From: Aquila chrysaetos chrysaetos
Taxonomy: Eukaryota > Chordata > Aves > Accipitriformes > Accipitridae
NCBI RefSeq assembly: GCF_900496995.4
Contig: NC_044004.1
Location: 82,529,538-82,593,537 of the forward strand
Direction: 5' to 3'
DNA length: 64,000 nt
Under the pieces are notes generated by a model. The model was given only the letters and a program-made list of their open reading frames with translations, was not told the DNA's origin and did no database searches. Shown piece after piece: positions 23,725 to 37,552 of this stretch. Made by a program: the position numbers and the translations under genes. How positions within the stretch are numbered: the stretch's first letter is position 1; every line of letters starts with the position of its first letter.

Positions 23725-26700
23725 ATGCCAAAGGAAAAATATGATCCTCCAGATCCTCGCAGAATTTACACCATCATGTCAGCAGAAGAGGTAGCCAACG
23801 GGAAGAAGTCACACTGGGCTGAATTAGAGATCTCGGGTGAGTTGATTTGGTGTTGAATTTTGGTTCGGCGGAGTTGTTGGTGCCCCAGAATCGTACCAGA
23901 CTCTTTCAGATAGGGGATCCTGTCGTGAAGACAGTTTTTCAGAGTTGGGGTAGGAGGAGTAATTGACTTACCAGATTGCCTTTGAGCTTGGCTGTCTCAC
24001 ATTCAGCCCAGTTGATTTAAAACACCAACTCAGATTGGACGCGAGTTTTTGGATAGAACATCTGCTTCCCTAGAACTGTACCTTTGTCTCTATCCTTTTA
24101 ACTGGGAGGGTTAGATAATCATTTAAAGTCTGCTTATAGAAAAGATGCACAAAGGTATCTTCTGCAAGTGTCGCTGAGTGTTCCAGTGAAGTGGTAGGGT
24201 TTCCATACTGGAAATCCCATATTCTGACATCCCCCATACTTTGTATCTGATGGTTTGAGAGTGCAGACCAGAGTGAAGAGGTGGTTCTTTGCTTTTCTTT
24301 TTTAGGTAGAGTGCGGAGCTTAAGTACGTCACTTTGGTCGCTGACGCACTTGACTGCTCTGCACCTCAATGACAATAATCTTACTCGCATTCCACCTGAT
24401 ATTGCCAAGCTTCATAATCTGGTTTACCTGGATCTGTCATCCAACAAACTCAGAAGTTTACCAGCAGAACTAGGAAACATGGTGTCTCTCAGGTGAGAGA
24501 AATTATTCTAGTTAACTTTTCAAAAACCTGTGTTCTGGGATTGGGACCAAGAATTTTATTTTGCTTGCCATTCTTGTATTTAAAATAATTCTGAAAAATT
24601 CAAGATTGGTGCAAAGCTTCAGTTCTAATAATTATTTTGGGGTTCATTACCCTCCTTTTCCGATCTCTACAGATACATGTCTGTAAGCTATGTAGTCTTC
24701 TGCTCTGAAACATTCTTTGAGAGTAGGTGATTGCCTGCTGTTTGAATTCTCCCTGATTTAATTTTGTGTTTTGGGGTTTTTGTGGCTTTTTTTTTTCCTA
24801 ATGAAAGTATTTTGGTCTTGCTTTGAAATGGGAAGATTGGCATATCTTTCCATAATACAAAAAAATTCAGGGTGAAAAGTGTAATCTTTGAAGATGAGCG
24901 GCATATAGCGGTTTAAGAGTTTTCTTCTGATGTGATACTCATCAAAAGTGTTTTTGCATTTGCTGCAGGGAATTGCTTTTAAATAACAATCTGTTACGGG
25001 TTTTGCCTTATGAACTTGGACGGCTCTTCCAGCTACAAACCCTAGGTTTGAAAGGTGAGTGAGTTCTTTACAGCTAAATACTCCTAGGAGTACTCTTGAA
25101 TTACTGAGGAGGTAGGCTCAAAAGCTTTGTGTATTACCTCAATATTTTCTTACAGTTTATTTGAGATATTAAGCTTGCAGCAAAAAAGACCAGCCAGTTT
25201 GGAAAACAACGCTTTTCTTTTTTAATGCTATTAAACTTTCTTATGAGCGTATTTTAAATCTGTAGATAGGTAAATAAACCCTTTAACCTACTGTATTATT
25301 GATTGAGGTGAGTCGGAGGAATAAAGTCTACGTGTGCTAGCTAATTCTATAGCATCTGTTACTGTGGTATTCTACAGTTCCAAGTTAAGCAACCTAAATA
25401 TCTTCTGGGTCAATTCGTCTGTTCTCATTACGGGGGATTTTCTTTGGTTGGAAAGCCTCAAGAAAGTCAGGCAGCTAATCACCCAGTTGTTGTTTTATGC
25501 TGTTGGCAGGCAATCCTTTATCACAAGATATTCTCAGCCTCTACCAGGATCCGGACGGAACTCGAAAGCTACTGAACTACATGCTTGACAATCTAGCAGG
25601 TGACAGCCCTACAAATCTGATTGACAGAAGTGGTGTAAAAGCATGCATTTCTGACAGTATTTGCTGCTAAAACAAGAATCTGAACCACTGAAGGGAGAGT
25701 GTTTTCTAACTGCTTTTGCGTTTTTGTCAAGTGGTTCCAGTTGTACACATAAACACACACAGTAGAAGAGGTTGACGTATTTTCTAAGTTTTTCCCATGT
25801 TCCCATGTTACAGCCAGTTGTTCCCACTGTTCTGTTTGAAACCCTTCAATTGCCAACAAAGTGCTAAGTCTTCCTTGCTGAAGCCATTTTGATACTTTCC
25901 ACTAGAAATTATAATCCAAATGCAAGCAGAATGTCAAATTTAGATCTAGAAATACCAAAGCGATTAAGAATATCCAGTACCTGCTTCATGATTCTGTCAC
26001 TGAGCTTTCTGTTTGCCACTTGATGTCTGCTAAATTAAAGCATTGCAGGAGTGATGGATATAGGGTGAGGATCCTGGAGAAGGGGAGTGCAGGATGTCTG
26101 AACTGCTACAGGACTTACCCTTCCTTCTTCAGCAGTGTATTCAAGGTGCAGGAGTATTTCGGTGGTGCTTCTAGATTTGAAAGCAAGAGACAAAAATAGT
26201 CGTGAATCTTACAACTGACAAATTTGCTCTTCCTATAGCTAGCTATTTAAATGATTCTTGCCTCCCCTGGAGCTTAAAAAGACTTGGGGAGTTGGGGTTG
26301 CAAAGCACAGTATGGAACATTACTGTTCAGTCATAATTTGGGCTTGGAAATTGTAACTTACAAATACAAACCCTGAAATAATCACTGTTGTAAATTTTTT
26401 TTAGTTCATCCAGAGCAGCTGCCTCCAAGGCCATGGATTACTTTAAAAGAACGAGACCAAATTCTGCCCTCAGGTAAATCTGTGGTTCTTTACCCTGTGT
26501 TCTCACAATAATGCGCTGAAAAGCTTTTCTTTGCCTTTATTTTCAGAGAAATCTTCTGCCTTACATGGATCAGACTGAAAATAGGAATTTGTGTTCATTT
26601 GTACTAAAACAATTAACATATGGCTGTGCTGTAAATATATTTTTTGTAATTTGAATGGGATGCTGGTCATTTCTTTTCCCTGTTAGGCTTTTTCGTAACT

Positions 26701-29700
26701 GTTCCAGCCACTGATGCTCAAGCAGAAGAGCTTTTTTTGAAAAATTCAGTTCTCAGAAATAGTAAGAACTGTAAAATAACTGTATACAAGTGCCGTGTCT
26801 GCACACAGGCTGACTAAACGGAGACTTTGAGAAGTTGCTATCTGCAAGTAAACACGTGGAGTGCCTGGTACTGAAGTTAGTTTAATGCCCTCTATTGTTG
26901 CTTTTGGTAAAGTGCAAGAGGCAGCATGTCTTCAGGCTGTCTAAATCCAGTGGCCCTTCTTCCCCTGTGCATCCTGAATATAGCCCTCAAAAAGCATCAG
27001 TGAGCTTGTATAAAGAAGAAAAATGCTAATATTGTTGTTGCAGAAGATCAGATTAATAACCAGCAAGAATAATGTGGCAGTCCTCTGTACTTTTTCTTTT
27101 TAGAAACGTGACGATGGCAGGTCTTCAAAACTTAACTCGGTCGTGTGTTACGCAGGCTAATGTTGCAGTTAAGCTCATCTGTCACCTTTTTTATATTAAA
27201 GAACAACAAACCAGAAAAAAAAATAGGAAGAAATGGAAAATGCCAAAAGTCCTGTAAGCCACCACAACATTAAGTTCTGCATTTCTGTTTCAAATTCCCT
27301 TACAAATCAGTATCTCAGTGGAGTTTTATGGACTTTGGTTTTATTTTTTAAATCAAACTTCCTGAGCAGAAACAGAATTCAGAAGTCATTAGAAAGCATA
27401 GCGTTAGGCAAGTGAGCTGTGCAATATTTCATGGTTAAAACTGTAACAAGCCAATTGGTTGTTATTGTAAAATTGAAACAACCGAGCAGTGGAAATCTCT
27501 GACTACAAGTATAAACAAATACAGCTGTGGGGTAGCCTCATAGTAAAACCTCAATTCTTTCCCTGCAAATATGAGCAGGTTTTTCCAGTGGCACAGTGCT
27601 AGGATGTTGCATTTACCTATCTTTTTTTCTTGGTGTAAAATCTAAGGGAGTTGAGAAGTTTGTGTGTGAAGGATGTGTGTTTCAAGTTGAATGATCAGAT
27701 AAGCTGCATGCTGACTTCTTTCTCGTTTTTCTGAAATGCGACCAAATAATGTATTAGGTGCTTGCTAATTTATGACTTAATTTCTTCTTCTTTTCCTTGC
27801 CCTCACCCAGACCTCTCTCCCACTTAGCCTTGATAGACACAGCTACAACTGTATACAACTTAGAAATGTTGGTACAGGTGCTAGGAAAATTGTACAAATG
27901 TTTTGGAATCAGACTGCCTTAAAATGAAGCGTTCTAAATCAGCATTTCTCTCTAATGCTGTGGTATCATGACATAGTAACAGCTTCTTTAGCAGTTTGCC
28001 TTTCCTTTTGCTTTAGAACTGTACAGGTCACTAAGTTGCTGTATCAAGGCACCTCATGCAATAAATGCTGGGTTTTGACTCTGTCACTGAAATAGCTGCT
28101 CCTTTCCCTCTCCTTACCAAAGAGAGAGACTGTTCCTAATTGTTGCCAACCCCTAAATCTCCTCCAGCCCCAAAGGTAATAAAGAATTGACTGCAGAATA
28201 GGATTGCATTGCTTTGTGACACACATGATGCCCTCTCGTTTTGGTAGTAATGCTGATTTTTTTTCAGGAAGAGTTTAGCCTTACGTGGTAACTGCTGGCT
28301 CAGCAGGGCCTTTTTAACTCCTGCTCATGAAACGCTAGTGGAATAAGCCCACTGACTTGTGTTCAGTAGGCCCTCCAGAATAGACCATGTAAGGTTCAGT
28401 ATTTTGGCTTGAATAAGTTCAGCATTTGTAATCTTCAGAGGTTGATAACCTTGCCCTTTCTTTCTTTCCTTCCAGCTTCATTCACAGTTATGTGTTACAA
28501 TGTGTTGTGTGATAAATATGCCACCCGGCAGCTCTATGGCTACTGCCCATCTTGGGCACTCAATTGGGAGTATAGAAAAAAGGGAATCATGGAAGAAATT
28601 GTCAACTGTGATGCAGATATCATTAGTCTTCAGGTAATTGGAAAATAACTGTATTTTTCATCAGAAACAGAAAACCTTAACTTCTACCTTTAGAATGAAA
28701 CGCTCCCTTGAGAATACCATGTTCGCCTGCTTGCTAACAAATTCTGGGGCTTACTGGTACAAGCTGTGTGCACAGCAACTTGTTTACACATTGGCTTGTG
28801 TTTTACGAAATGAGACAAAGCGAGTGAGATAAAATTAGCTAAATTAGTAGGTGATTTGCGTTGGAAGATCTGGGTCTTTTACCCCTCAGATAAACATCCT
28901 AAATATTCTCCCTCTGGGTGTATGGGGTTAACGGCAGGAGGGGAGAATGTAGAATGCTATATCCCCAAATGCCACTGTTCCTAGTCCATTCCTGCTTGGT
29001 ACAGAAGTTAAAGTCTCAAAAATACACTCATTGGCCAACAAGGAGACTCTCATGGTCAAAGTTAAATATCAATTGTCATTGGTACATGTATCCTGCTGTG
29101 TTATTATTTATTGCTGATGTTTAGAACAGTTGAACGCTTCTGCCTTTAAACTGATCTTTCGGTTTTTAAGCAAGTTTTGGTAAGCAAAAATCTTGCACAA
29201 GAAGAGAGTCGTTACTTTGGTCTGAAAACCTCGAGATCAATATCTGAAATCCTCTTGGAGTCCAAATATTACTACAGAGAAAATGTATTGTTACAGAACA
29301 GCGAGAGACCCTTGTGCAAAAGAGCTCTCCGGATTAAATACTAATTGCTGCTGGATATCTGTCGACCTCTCAGAAGTTTTAACCTAGGACTGTATCTGCA
29401 TTCAGATGTCAAAAATATCAGGTGTAATCTATTGCTATACAAAATACACCTGTCACTTTCCCTTTTGGGGGGATTCCAGGATATCCAGGAATGCAAATCT
29501 GTTTCCAGCAGGCCGTTAATCTAGGAAGTGACATGATTTGTGCAAACAGAAGCTTTTCACTTTGGTGAGAGCTGTTGACTGCAAGCCAAGGCAGGCCCAA
29601 GTTGCTGTACAGCGATAGGAAGGGTTTACTTGACTTTGTTAGCCTAAGGCATTTGTGTTCAATTCCAGGAAGTGGAAACAGAGCAATACTTCACCCTTTT

Positions 29701-32700
29701 TCTGCCAGCCTTGAAAGAACGAGGATACGATGGATTCTTTTCTCCCAAGTCACGTGCCAAAATCATGTCTGAGCAGGAGAAGAAGCATGTGGATGGCTGT
29801 GCAATATTCTTCAAAACTGAAAAGTAAGGGGCAGAAGCAGCTTTTTAAAAATACATTCAAACCAGCTTGATTTAGGTCTGAAAGCTTTCGTCTCTCAGGG
29901 TGCATGGTAACCAAAGTACTGTGCTGTAAAACAAAAGATAAAGTTCACTACAAAGAATGATCCTCCCTTCCTGTTTGCTGCTCTATTTGCAACACAGTCC
30001 CTCCATTCCTTTCAGACTATGAACAAAGGTATTTCTTCAGAAACATGGAAGTTGCAGGAGAGCGAGTATGAGTGAAAACTTATGTGCTTCGTGTGCGCAT
30101 TTTTTGGCAGATCTAATAAATAGCTCATCTTCTCTACACACTTTTGCCTTGCTTGATGGAAGTTTCACCCCTCTAAGATTAAAGATCTATAAGCTGTGCT
30201 GGCTTAATCTTCAGGTATTAAAAGATGTATTGCTGCCAAAGGATCACAGAATTTTCTCTGCTTTCATTAATCGAATTTATGTATAAATTACATAATTGAA
30301 TACCTGATCCAAAAAAGTTCTGCTACACTAAAAGCATCAAACTATTGGGAAGGGAGGAGACGTGCTGGCATTCACACTTCTCATCTGTGTAAACTGCTCA
30401 CAGGTTGTACCACACCGAGTATGCCTCCGAATACTCCCTCTCAACAGTTTTCAGTCATTAAAATGGAAGTTTCGCAAAGCCTTAGCTCCCTTTCAGAGTT
30501 TTCACTGCTTACAGAAACAAAATTCGGCCTTTCAGATCATGTATAAAAACAACTCGATTGATTTTGAATAGAGGAGGTCTGTGAAAACAAACAACTGGTG
30601 TTTTTCAAACCTTGAAACTAACAAGGGTATATAGAGAACTGGTTATTATGCCGTGGCTCTCACAGGTGAAAACAGAAGACTAATAATACTCTTTTTTAAT
30701 TTTCTTGGAGCACAAAACAAAACCAAACCCCTTTCAGTAGCCTTCAGTTTTTCCTGAAGCAAGGCATCTTTGGGCATCCTAAGGCTGGAGAGGAATGAAA
30801 AACCAATTTCATTAAACTAATGGTGGTAGCTACTAGTTTGTAAGAAGCTGGTTTTTAATAATGCATTTGCCCAAAGTAAAAGGCAAGCCTTTTATTACCA
30901 TCTCATCTTAATTTTTTGCCTAGAACACTCCTGAAGAGTTGCGATAACCTCTGAGCGTTGCTCTGAATAGTCCTCTCAGAATGCTACGCTGAAACAAGTA
31001 AACACATCCTAAACCCCAGGTATCTCATATCCCCTGAGAGTATCTCACTTGCCAGACCGAGAGCTCTATCCTGACTAGGGCAATATTTCTTAGAACTTTT
31101 TTTACTTTTATAAAGCAAGAGGACAAAAGAAACATGCCTCACCCTGTCCTGCAGGCTCTCCCCTCGGACGTGGTAGACCGGAGTGCAGATAGAAACCATG
31201 GCTTTTCACGTAGCTGTACATCACACGTGTTCACACATGATTCTCTTTGTTTAATCAGATTTACACTGGTGCAGAAGCATACAGTGGAGTTCAACCAGGT
31301 GGCGATGGCTAACTCTGAAGGTTCAGAAGCTATGTTAAACAGAGTGATGACGAAGGACAACATCGGAGTTGCCGTGGTGTTAGAGGTGCACAAAGAATTA
31401 TTTGGAGCAAGTGAGTACGACTGTGGTTCTCTCATTGATTATTCAGTTCCACGTAAAGGCATGAGTTATTCCGAGGTAATACAGCTTTCTAGAATATTAT
31501 TGCCATTGGTGGTGGTAACCAAATACTCGCAGATGAGTGAACGCTGTTCGCTGTGCTAATTTGAGAAAGGATAGCCCATCGATGGCTAAGACAGGACACA
31601 GATGACATGATTTCCTGGTCTGGTTGCACTTGCAGCCAGATGCCCAGCATTTAGCTTTCTCCTTTCAAGCTTTTGTCCCTGCTTACTTATTCTGTTAAAT
31701 TCTACTTGAAGAATTAAGCTTTTCCAAGGTCACTGTGTTTACATGCATATGCTCTTACAAGTAGTTGTCAGTAGTGTTCAACTTCTATTTTCAACTGTCT
31801 TTTTTTCCCCTTGATTAAATCCTTCCATCTTCTCCCGGTGATTATATGACAGTGCTAATGTACTGATGTGCAAGAATGAGATTATCAGGTATCTTTCCAT
31901 GCCACTTGATTGACTGACTGTCACATTTTCATTACGTTTGATCAGATGCAGTAGACAATTTCAACATACTTAAAATTGCCACCCTGCTCTGTCTGCGTGT
32001 CTGGTTTTTTGATTGCTTGTTGCCAGTGTACCCTTCAAAGGAGCGGAATGTCTAAATTGCAGGACTGGAAGGAGCTGCCTGTGACTTTATGCCCCATCTT
32101 TCAGAGTACTATTTCTCAGATAAATAGTAAAACCAGCTATAGCGTTTTGCAGCAGCCAGGTTCATACTGCGTTCATATAAGCAGGTTTGATTTTTTTCCC
32201 AAGGGAACAATTTGCCATACCGTGGCAGCTAAGAGTCGGGAAGCTCCCTTGTGCCTTAAATATTGAATAGTGGTGCACGGTCAAGCGATGACCACTTGAA
32301 CAGTAGAGAAGGAATGCAATTTTAACAGTATCAGATTATGCTGGCTATTTCTTTCCTGTATTGGAGAGATTTAGTCACATAATATTATGTAAAAGCTGCT
32401 GATTTAGAAAGGAGTAGTGGTTCAGGTAATGCCTTTTTTCCAGCAGTGAAAGTACATCCATCTGCTGGTGTGTCTGACTTGGAGTCCTTAGTAGCTAGAC
32501 CCTGAATGTTAACGGGGAAATCTGCCGTATTCACACAATCAGCCTTCTGCTGATAAAAACGCATTTGTTTATCCAGGTATGAAATCGCTTCATGTGGACA
32601 AACAGCTGCTTATTGTGGCCAATGCCCACATGCACTGGGACCCTGAATACTCGGATGTGAAACTCATTCAGACTATGATGTTTGTCTCAGAACTGAAAAA

Positions 32701-34276
32701 TATCCTCGAGAAAGCCTCAAGCAGGCCAGGTAGCCCAACAGCAGATCCTAACTCTATCCCTCTGGTGCTGTGTGCGGATCTCAACTCACTGCCTGATTCA
32801 GGTAAGACTGGTTTTGGCTTAATTTTTAATTTACCTGTTTAGAACGTTTGAATCCTCTTTTCCTCTGAGGGCAATGGGGCGGTTTGCACTTCCCTGGGTA
32901 GCTTTGGATGAAAGCTTTCTTAGTAGCAGCTGTGTTTCAAAATCCGGCTGAAGAGAATGCAAGTCCTCCGGTTGAGTAGTCTGCTTTTTGTGGTCTGCTG
33001 TACACTCCAGAAAAGTTGGTTACGCCTACAAAGATGTAGAAAAGAACAAATAGGTCTTAAATAAATTGTTAAATAAATACCCACGCCTTGAGCAGCAATA
33101 ATTAGGCAAGACGTGAATTTGAGATGGAACATGAAAACTTTCTAAGGAGACGGGTTTGCTTTGGTAATTATGACATCTGATACTGTAGTATCAGGTATAT
33201 GTACGAAAGCTGTCCCTCTAGCACTCCGTCACATGCGTACTACAGTACATGTACTATGGGTTTACTGTAATCCTCAAAGGAGATCTTCAGTTCCCTGGCT
33301 CTGTGTTAGAAAGATGTGTATGGCTCAGACGTGGACGAGACAGCTGCTGTGTAGATTTCCCCTTAGATGGAAAGGTCTTTTCTAATCTCATGGTGTGTCT
33401 TACTGGTGTTTTGGGTTTTGACTCCGAGGCCAACATTCCCTGAATGTCGTAATTTAAAGCAACTCCCTGAATCCTTTCCTTTGCAAACAGGTGTAGTGGA
33501 ATACTTAAGCAATGGCATAGTAGCTGACAACCACAAGGACTTCAAGGAGTTGCGTTATAACGAGTGTCTCATGAACTTCAGTGGCAATGGAAAAAACGGG
33601 GCTTCTGAAGGAAGAATTACGCATGGCTTCCAACTCAAGAGCGCCTATGAAAACAACTTGATGCCTTACACCAATTACACTTTTGATTTCAAAGTAAGCA
33701 GCGATTTTTCTGAAATGGCAGACATTGACCTGGTCTCCCCAGGATGCTGTCTTAATTCTCTGACCATTGGCTGTCTTTCCCTCTGTTCCTGTAAGTGCTT
33801 CATCACTGGTGCCTACACTCGCTGGACACTTTTCCTACCGCACACAAATCCTTGATTTGCTGGCATTTTTAAGCTGTCGACCTGGCTCTGGCCAGTGACT
33901 TAATGAGAACGGATGCAGCGCTTTGAACGCAAAACGCCACGCGCGTTTCTTACCCTAATTCCAGCGCTGTGCCTCTTCCCGTGAATTGCAGCCAGAAGCC
34001 AGTCGAGTTCAGGTTGCCAGAAGCGAGGTCTGTTCTCACTGTCGTGTTTCTCTTTCTCCCTAGGGTGTGATTGACTACATTTTCTATTCCAACACTCACA
34101 TGAACGTGCTTGGTGTCCTGGGGCCTTTGGACCCTCAGTGGCTGGTTGACAACAACATCACTGGGTGTCCACACCCTCACATCCCTTCAGACCACTTCTC
34201 ACTGTTAACACAACTAGAACTCCATCCTCCGCTCCTGCCTCTTGTCAACGGTGTGCACTTGCCTAACAGGAGGTAG
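23725..34276 (+). CDS. CNOT6L: CCR4-NOT transcription complex subunit 6-like, poly(A) deadenylase
   Basis: CNOT6L is the Ccr4-type catalytic subunit of CCR4-NOT. It shortens mRNA poly(A) tails 3'-5' in the cytoplasm, using Mg2+ and an endonuclease/exonuclease/phosphatase fold. Coding exons are 23715-23836, 24306-24492, 24969-25054, 25510-25599, 26405-26473, 28476-28633, 29669-29823, 31259-31410, 32577-32801, 33491-33693 and 34064-34276 (stop TAG). All junctions are GT-AG and phases agree. From ATG 23725 (MPKEKYDPP) the product is 549 aa. Human CNOT6L as I remember it has five more N-terminal residues and one more internal residue. The exon opens upstream of that ATG with the last base of an Arg codon then LTG, so a short upstream coding exon probably exists. 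Residues typical of CNOT6L rather than CNOT6 include YDPPDPRRIYTIMSAEE. The catalytic residues are all present. Confidence 0.97.
24306..25599 (+). other. CNOT6L: Leucine-rich repeat region of CNOT6L (three exons)
   Basis: Exons 24306-24492, 24969-25054 and 25510-25599 encode consecutive LRRs, with motifs such as LTALHLNDNNL, LVYLDLSSNKL and LRELLLNNNLL. They correspond to roughly residues 38-158 of the product. In this family the LRR domain docks the CAF1-type deadenylase CNOT7 or CNOT8, linking the Ccr4 subunit to the rest of the complex. Exon boundaries fall close to repeat boundaries. Confidence 0.95.
26474..28475 (+). other. CNOT6L intron between the linker exon and the nuclease exons
   Basis: About 2.0 kb of AT-rich intron with GT-AG ends and a pyrimidine-rich acceptor (CTTTCTTTCCTTCCAG). 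I see no additional exon, repeat element or RNA gene in it. The remaining CNOT6L introns over 300 bp (23837-24305, 24493-24968, 25055-25509, 25600-26404, 28634-29668, 29824-31258, 31411-32576, 32802-33490, 33694-34063) also show nothing recognisable. Confidence 0.7.
28476..34276 (+). other. CNOT6L: EEP nuclease domain of CNOT6L (six exons)
   Basis: The nuclease begins around FTVMCYNVLCDKYATRQLYG and runs to the C-terminus. Numbered from MPKEKYD, the active-site residues are Glu235 (EVETEQYF), Asp404 and Asn406 (LCADLNSLPDSG), Asp483 (GVIDYIF) and His523 (IPSDHFSLL). They match human Glu240, Asp410, Asn412, Asp489 and His529 once the five-residue start offset and a one-residue gap are allowed for. 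Nothing suggests loss of activity. Confidence 0.95.
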
Positions 34277-34742
34277 TGGAGCCCTGCCCCTTTGAGGGCA
34301 AGGACCTGTTGTTATGGACCTGTACAGTTGTAAATCAAAGTATATAGGAGTGAAGTATGGCCAACCTTAAGCTGCTTCTTCAAGCTCCTTTCCTTATGTG
34401 TTTGATATGAGATTTTGCACATTTTGGTGCATATTGGTATCATTTGGCACTAGGGCTGGAACCAAAGTATTATTCCCTTTCCAGGTTTTTAATTTAATTT
34501 TTTTTTTTTTTAAACTGGCAAGCTTTTTCTTTTCAGTAGGAAGCTGCACTTACAAATGGACAAATGAGATTAAAAACTTGCATATTAACATATTTCAAGG
34601 TAATGCTTTTTTCCAGAACGTGGCGAAATGAGCCAACCTTTTAGGAGAAAGAAAAACAAAAATAGAAATGCTTGTTTTGTAGGAAGAATATTAGAAATCC
34701 TGTTTGTTTGAACCCAAAACGGAGACTGAACTCTGCATCCAA

Positions 34743-34748
34743 AATAAA
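34743..34748 (+). terminator. AATAAA polyadenylation signal, proximal CNOT6L candidate
   Basis: AATAAA about 470 nt after the CNOT6L stop codon, in an AT-rich context. It would give the shortest mRNA isoform. Confidence 0.4.
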
Positions 34749-35800
34749 TTTTGCACATTAGCAAAGCACTTAATACCTGACTATAAATGATTAGCAGTGC
34801 GGCCCTGCCCCTCGTCTACCTAATATTAAAAACCAAAGATGGCTTAATATCTGTGATAAAATTTGAGGTCTAAATTCTCCTGATGTAATTTCATTTAGAA
34901 TGAAATTTCCAGCGAAGCTACGTCTCACAAGACTTTGCAGGTGAGCATTTAATGCTGCGTATAGACCGCTTGCTCGAGCGACGCCACGGTGACTTTTTTT
35001 TGGAGCTCTGAAGAACTCGGTCCTTTCTGGGCGAGGTACACAGGGATCCAAGGGACCTCTGTGAAACAGAGCTGCCTCCCTGCTTTGGCAAGCCAGGGCG
35101 ACACACTGTTCAGCAGCACAGTTTGGGAGCAGGACTTAGAAATGGTAAGAAATTGCATTTGAAGTGAGCCGTTGCAAGCGTTTGGGTTCCGGCTGAATAA
35201 AGGTGTTGCAAATCCATCCTAGGTTCCCTTTTCCGAAGTTCTGTTGCAAAGATGGGAAACTTGGGATTAACTGCTTAAGCGTAGGGTACAGGAAAAACCG
35301 CTGGAAATGACCTTACTTCTGTCTCCGAAAGGGCACGTGGAGTAGCTGTCGGCATGCTTTTTTCACTGGGGGAGCGAGTGGTAGCCGTAGTCATTCCTTG
35401 GATCATTTTTCCTGACCCTAGTTGCCAAATAGCCATCATACTTTTTTAATAATCTTTCTTTTCTGTTGTCGGTCAGGGTTGAATTAAAAAGCTGCTGGTT
35501 CGTTCCCAACTGTTAATGCTCTTTGGATGTGTTGGAAATCCTTTTTTTCCCTTTTTATGCTCTAGGTGGCCAGTTCAAAACCTTGTGCCTGAAGAGGCAT
35601 TAAACATAATGCAATTTTCTGAAAAATTGGTTGGCTGCTTAATGTTAGAAAAAAAAATGGCACAGTGATAGGAAAAGGTTGTGTCTGTGTTTTTAAGTTT
35701 TTCTTTATTCTGCTTTTTTGCTGCTATAAGATTTTCTTGAATTTATATTTTAAACTTTTCATGCACTTTACTGTTTCTAGTCTCAAAATGTGATATTTTT

Positions 35801-35806
35801 AATAAA
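35801..35806 (+). terminator. AATAAA polyadenylation signal, intermediate CNOT6L candidate
   Basis: AATAAA about 1.5 kb after the stop codon, followed by T-rich sequence. Confidence 0.4.
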
Positions 35807-37517
35807 TGAAAAAATTTTCCATTATGTGAATGAAATTTTTAAACAGATTGATAGCCTATATTTATGTCTCATTCGTATACTTCGAAAAGTCAAATTTAAA
35901 TTGTGAAATTAGTTTTAAATACTAAGGAGCCATCTTCTGTCTTGCAAAACTGCTAAGTCAGGCTGTTCCTCCACTCTTTAATTAAACATTTCCTTTGTCG
36001 TTTTATACATAGGAGATTATCCATAGGGAAGAAAATCAATTGGACCTAGAGCAGAAACTATTCCCTGACGCTTGTTGGGGGCCGGGGAGGGGGTGGTGTG
36101 GGACAGAACGCAAAAATCGGTTTAACGAAACAACAACTCCCTTTTAAAAGAAGTGCCTAAAAAATGGAGGCGTCATCTATTGTCTACTATAAATTGGAAG
36201 TGATCGTAACTGGGTGAAATTCCTGTCCGGCAATTGCTTAGTGCAGCACCAAAAAAAAAGCCCTTTCTAAAGACGGATTTTCCTCTAGGTGCAGGTATCT
36301 CTTTTTTAATATACCTCAGCGTTCGCCACCTAGCCATTGCAGATAAATTGCGAAAGCGATTTGAGAGTATAGTACTGGAAAGTAGAATAGCATGAAAAAC
36401 TTAATTTTGTGGACATTACCTTTCTGTAATCAGCTACTGTATCTTTTTTGGAGGGAGGGGTGCTCTGCTCTGGAGGTGTGCACTAACAAACCCTTGTCCT
36501 CCTTTTCCTACACGCATGTTAACTAGCAACGTGAGCAGTATTTCCTACCATACTTCACTCCCAATATTTTTTGAGATGTTTGTATAAAATGGAATTTAAA
36601 ATTCACCTATGATTGTATATGAACTGCAGAGGAGCCCATTTATTAATAAAAATAAAACCCAACAACAATGTTTTGTAATATCGGGGTGGGAGAGGATGGG
36701 GATGAGGAAAAAAACCCTGGCAAACATTGTAAACTGCTTAAGTTTGACTTTCCTTTGGTTTCTAACCGATTGAAGTGTTCTGTTGCGGGAAGGTGTTAAA
36801 TTGGATTTTCTCTGCTGCGAAATGCACTTCCGAACGTCCATTATGCTGTGCGATTTTTTTTTAAAAAGTTATTTTAACAGACGTTGCACAAAACCTCTGG
36901 ATTTTAAAAAAAAGAGTCTTGTTGATGTTTCAGTCAATGCACATAACTGGGGACATGTTTACCCACCTTTCACATGTCTGGCTCCCTCCCTGTTTTCCTT
37001 CTGTTTTTTTTCTCCTTTCCCAGCAGGAGCAGTAAGGGGACTGCGCTTTTTTTCCAGCTGAGCAGAAACGCCACTCTCTGTAGCAATTTTCTACTCTAGG
37101 AAGAGAGGGAGCGGGGAGCAGGCAGCCTTTCAACAAACATATGCATCATCCTGATGGCAACGCTAGTTTTCTTTTGACCCAGATGGAAGCTGACGGTAGG
37201 GTGTTTGCTAGGGGAGAGGGAGTAATACGAAGGAAATTATCCCTAATCCTAAGCAGAGATGGATGGGACACCATCAGTTCTCTCCATCACTGACCCTCGG
37301 TTCCCAGCGCGTCACAGTGTCCTCACAGCCGACACTTGGAAAAAAAGCTCTAAGCCCTTTACTGCTCCTCGCTGTCTTGGTTTGCTTTCAAAAATATGGT
37401 GCCTGGTGTCAACTTCTAAGCAACAGCACTGCCTAAAGCAAGCAGAGAAAAAAAAAATCCAACACCCTTCTTCATGCAACTTTTTAAAATTCAATATGGT
37501 AAATCTGTTAGATATGG

Positions 37518-37552
37518 GGTTTTGTGTGTGTATATATATATAAAAAAAAAAA
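37518..37552. repeat. TG/TA microsatellite with A tract
   Basis: GTGTGTG is followed by about six TA units and then about ten A, inside the presumed CNOT6L 3' UTR. Confidence 0.8.
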
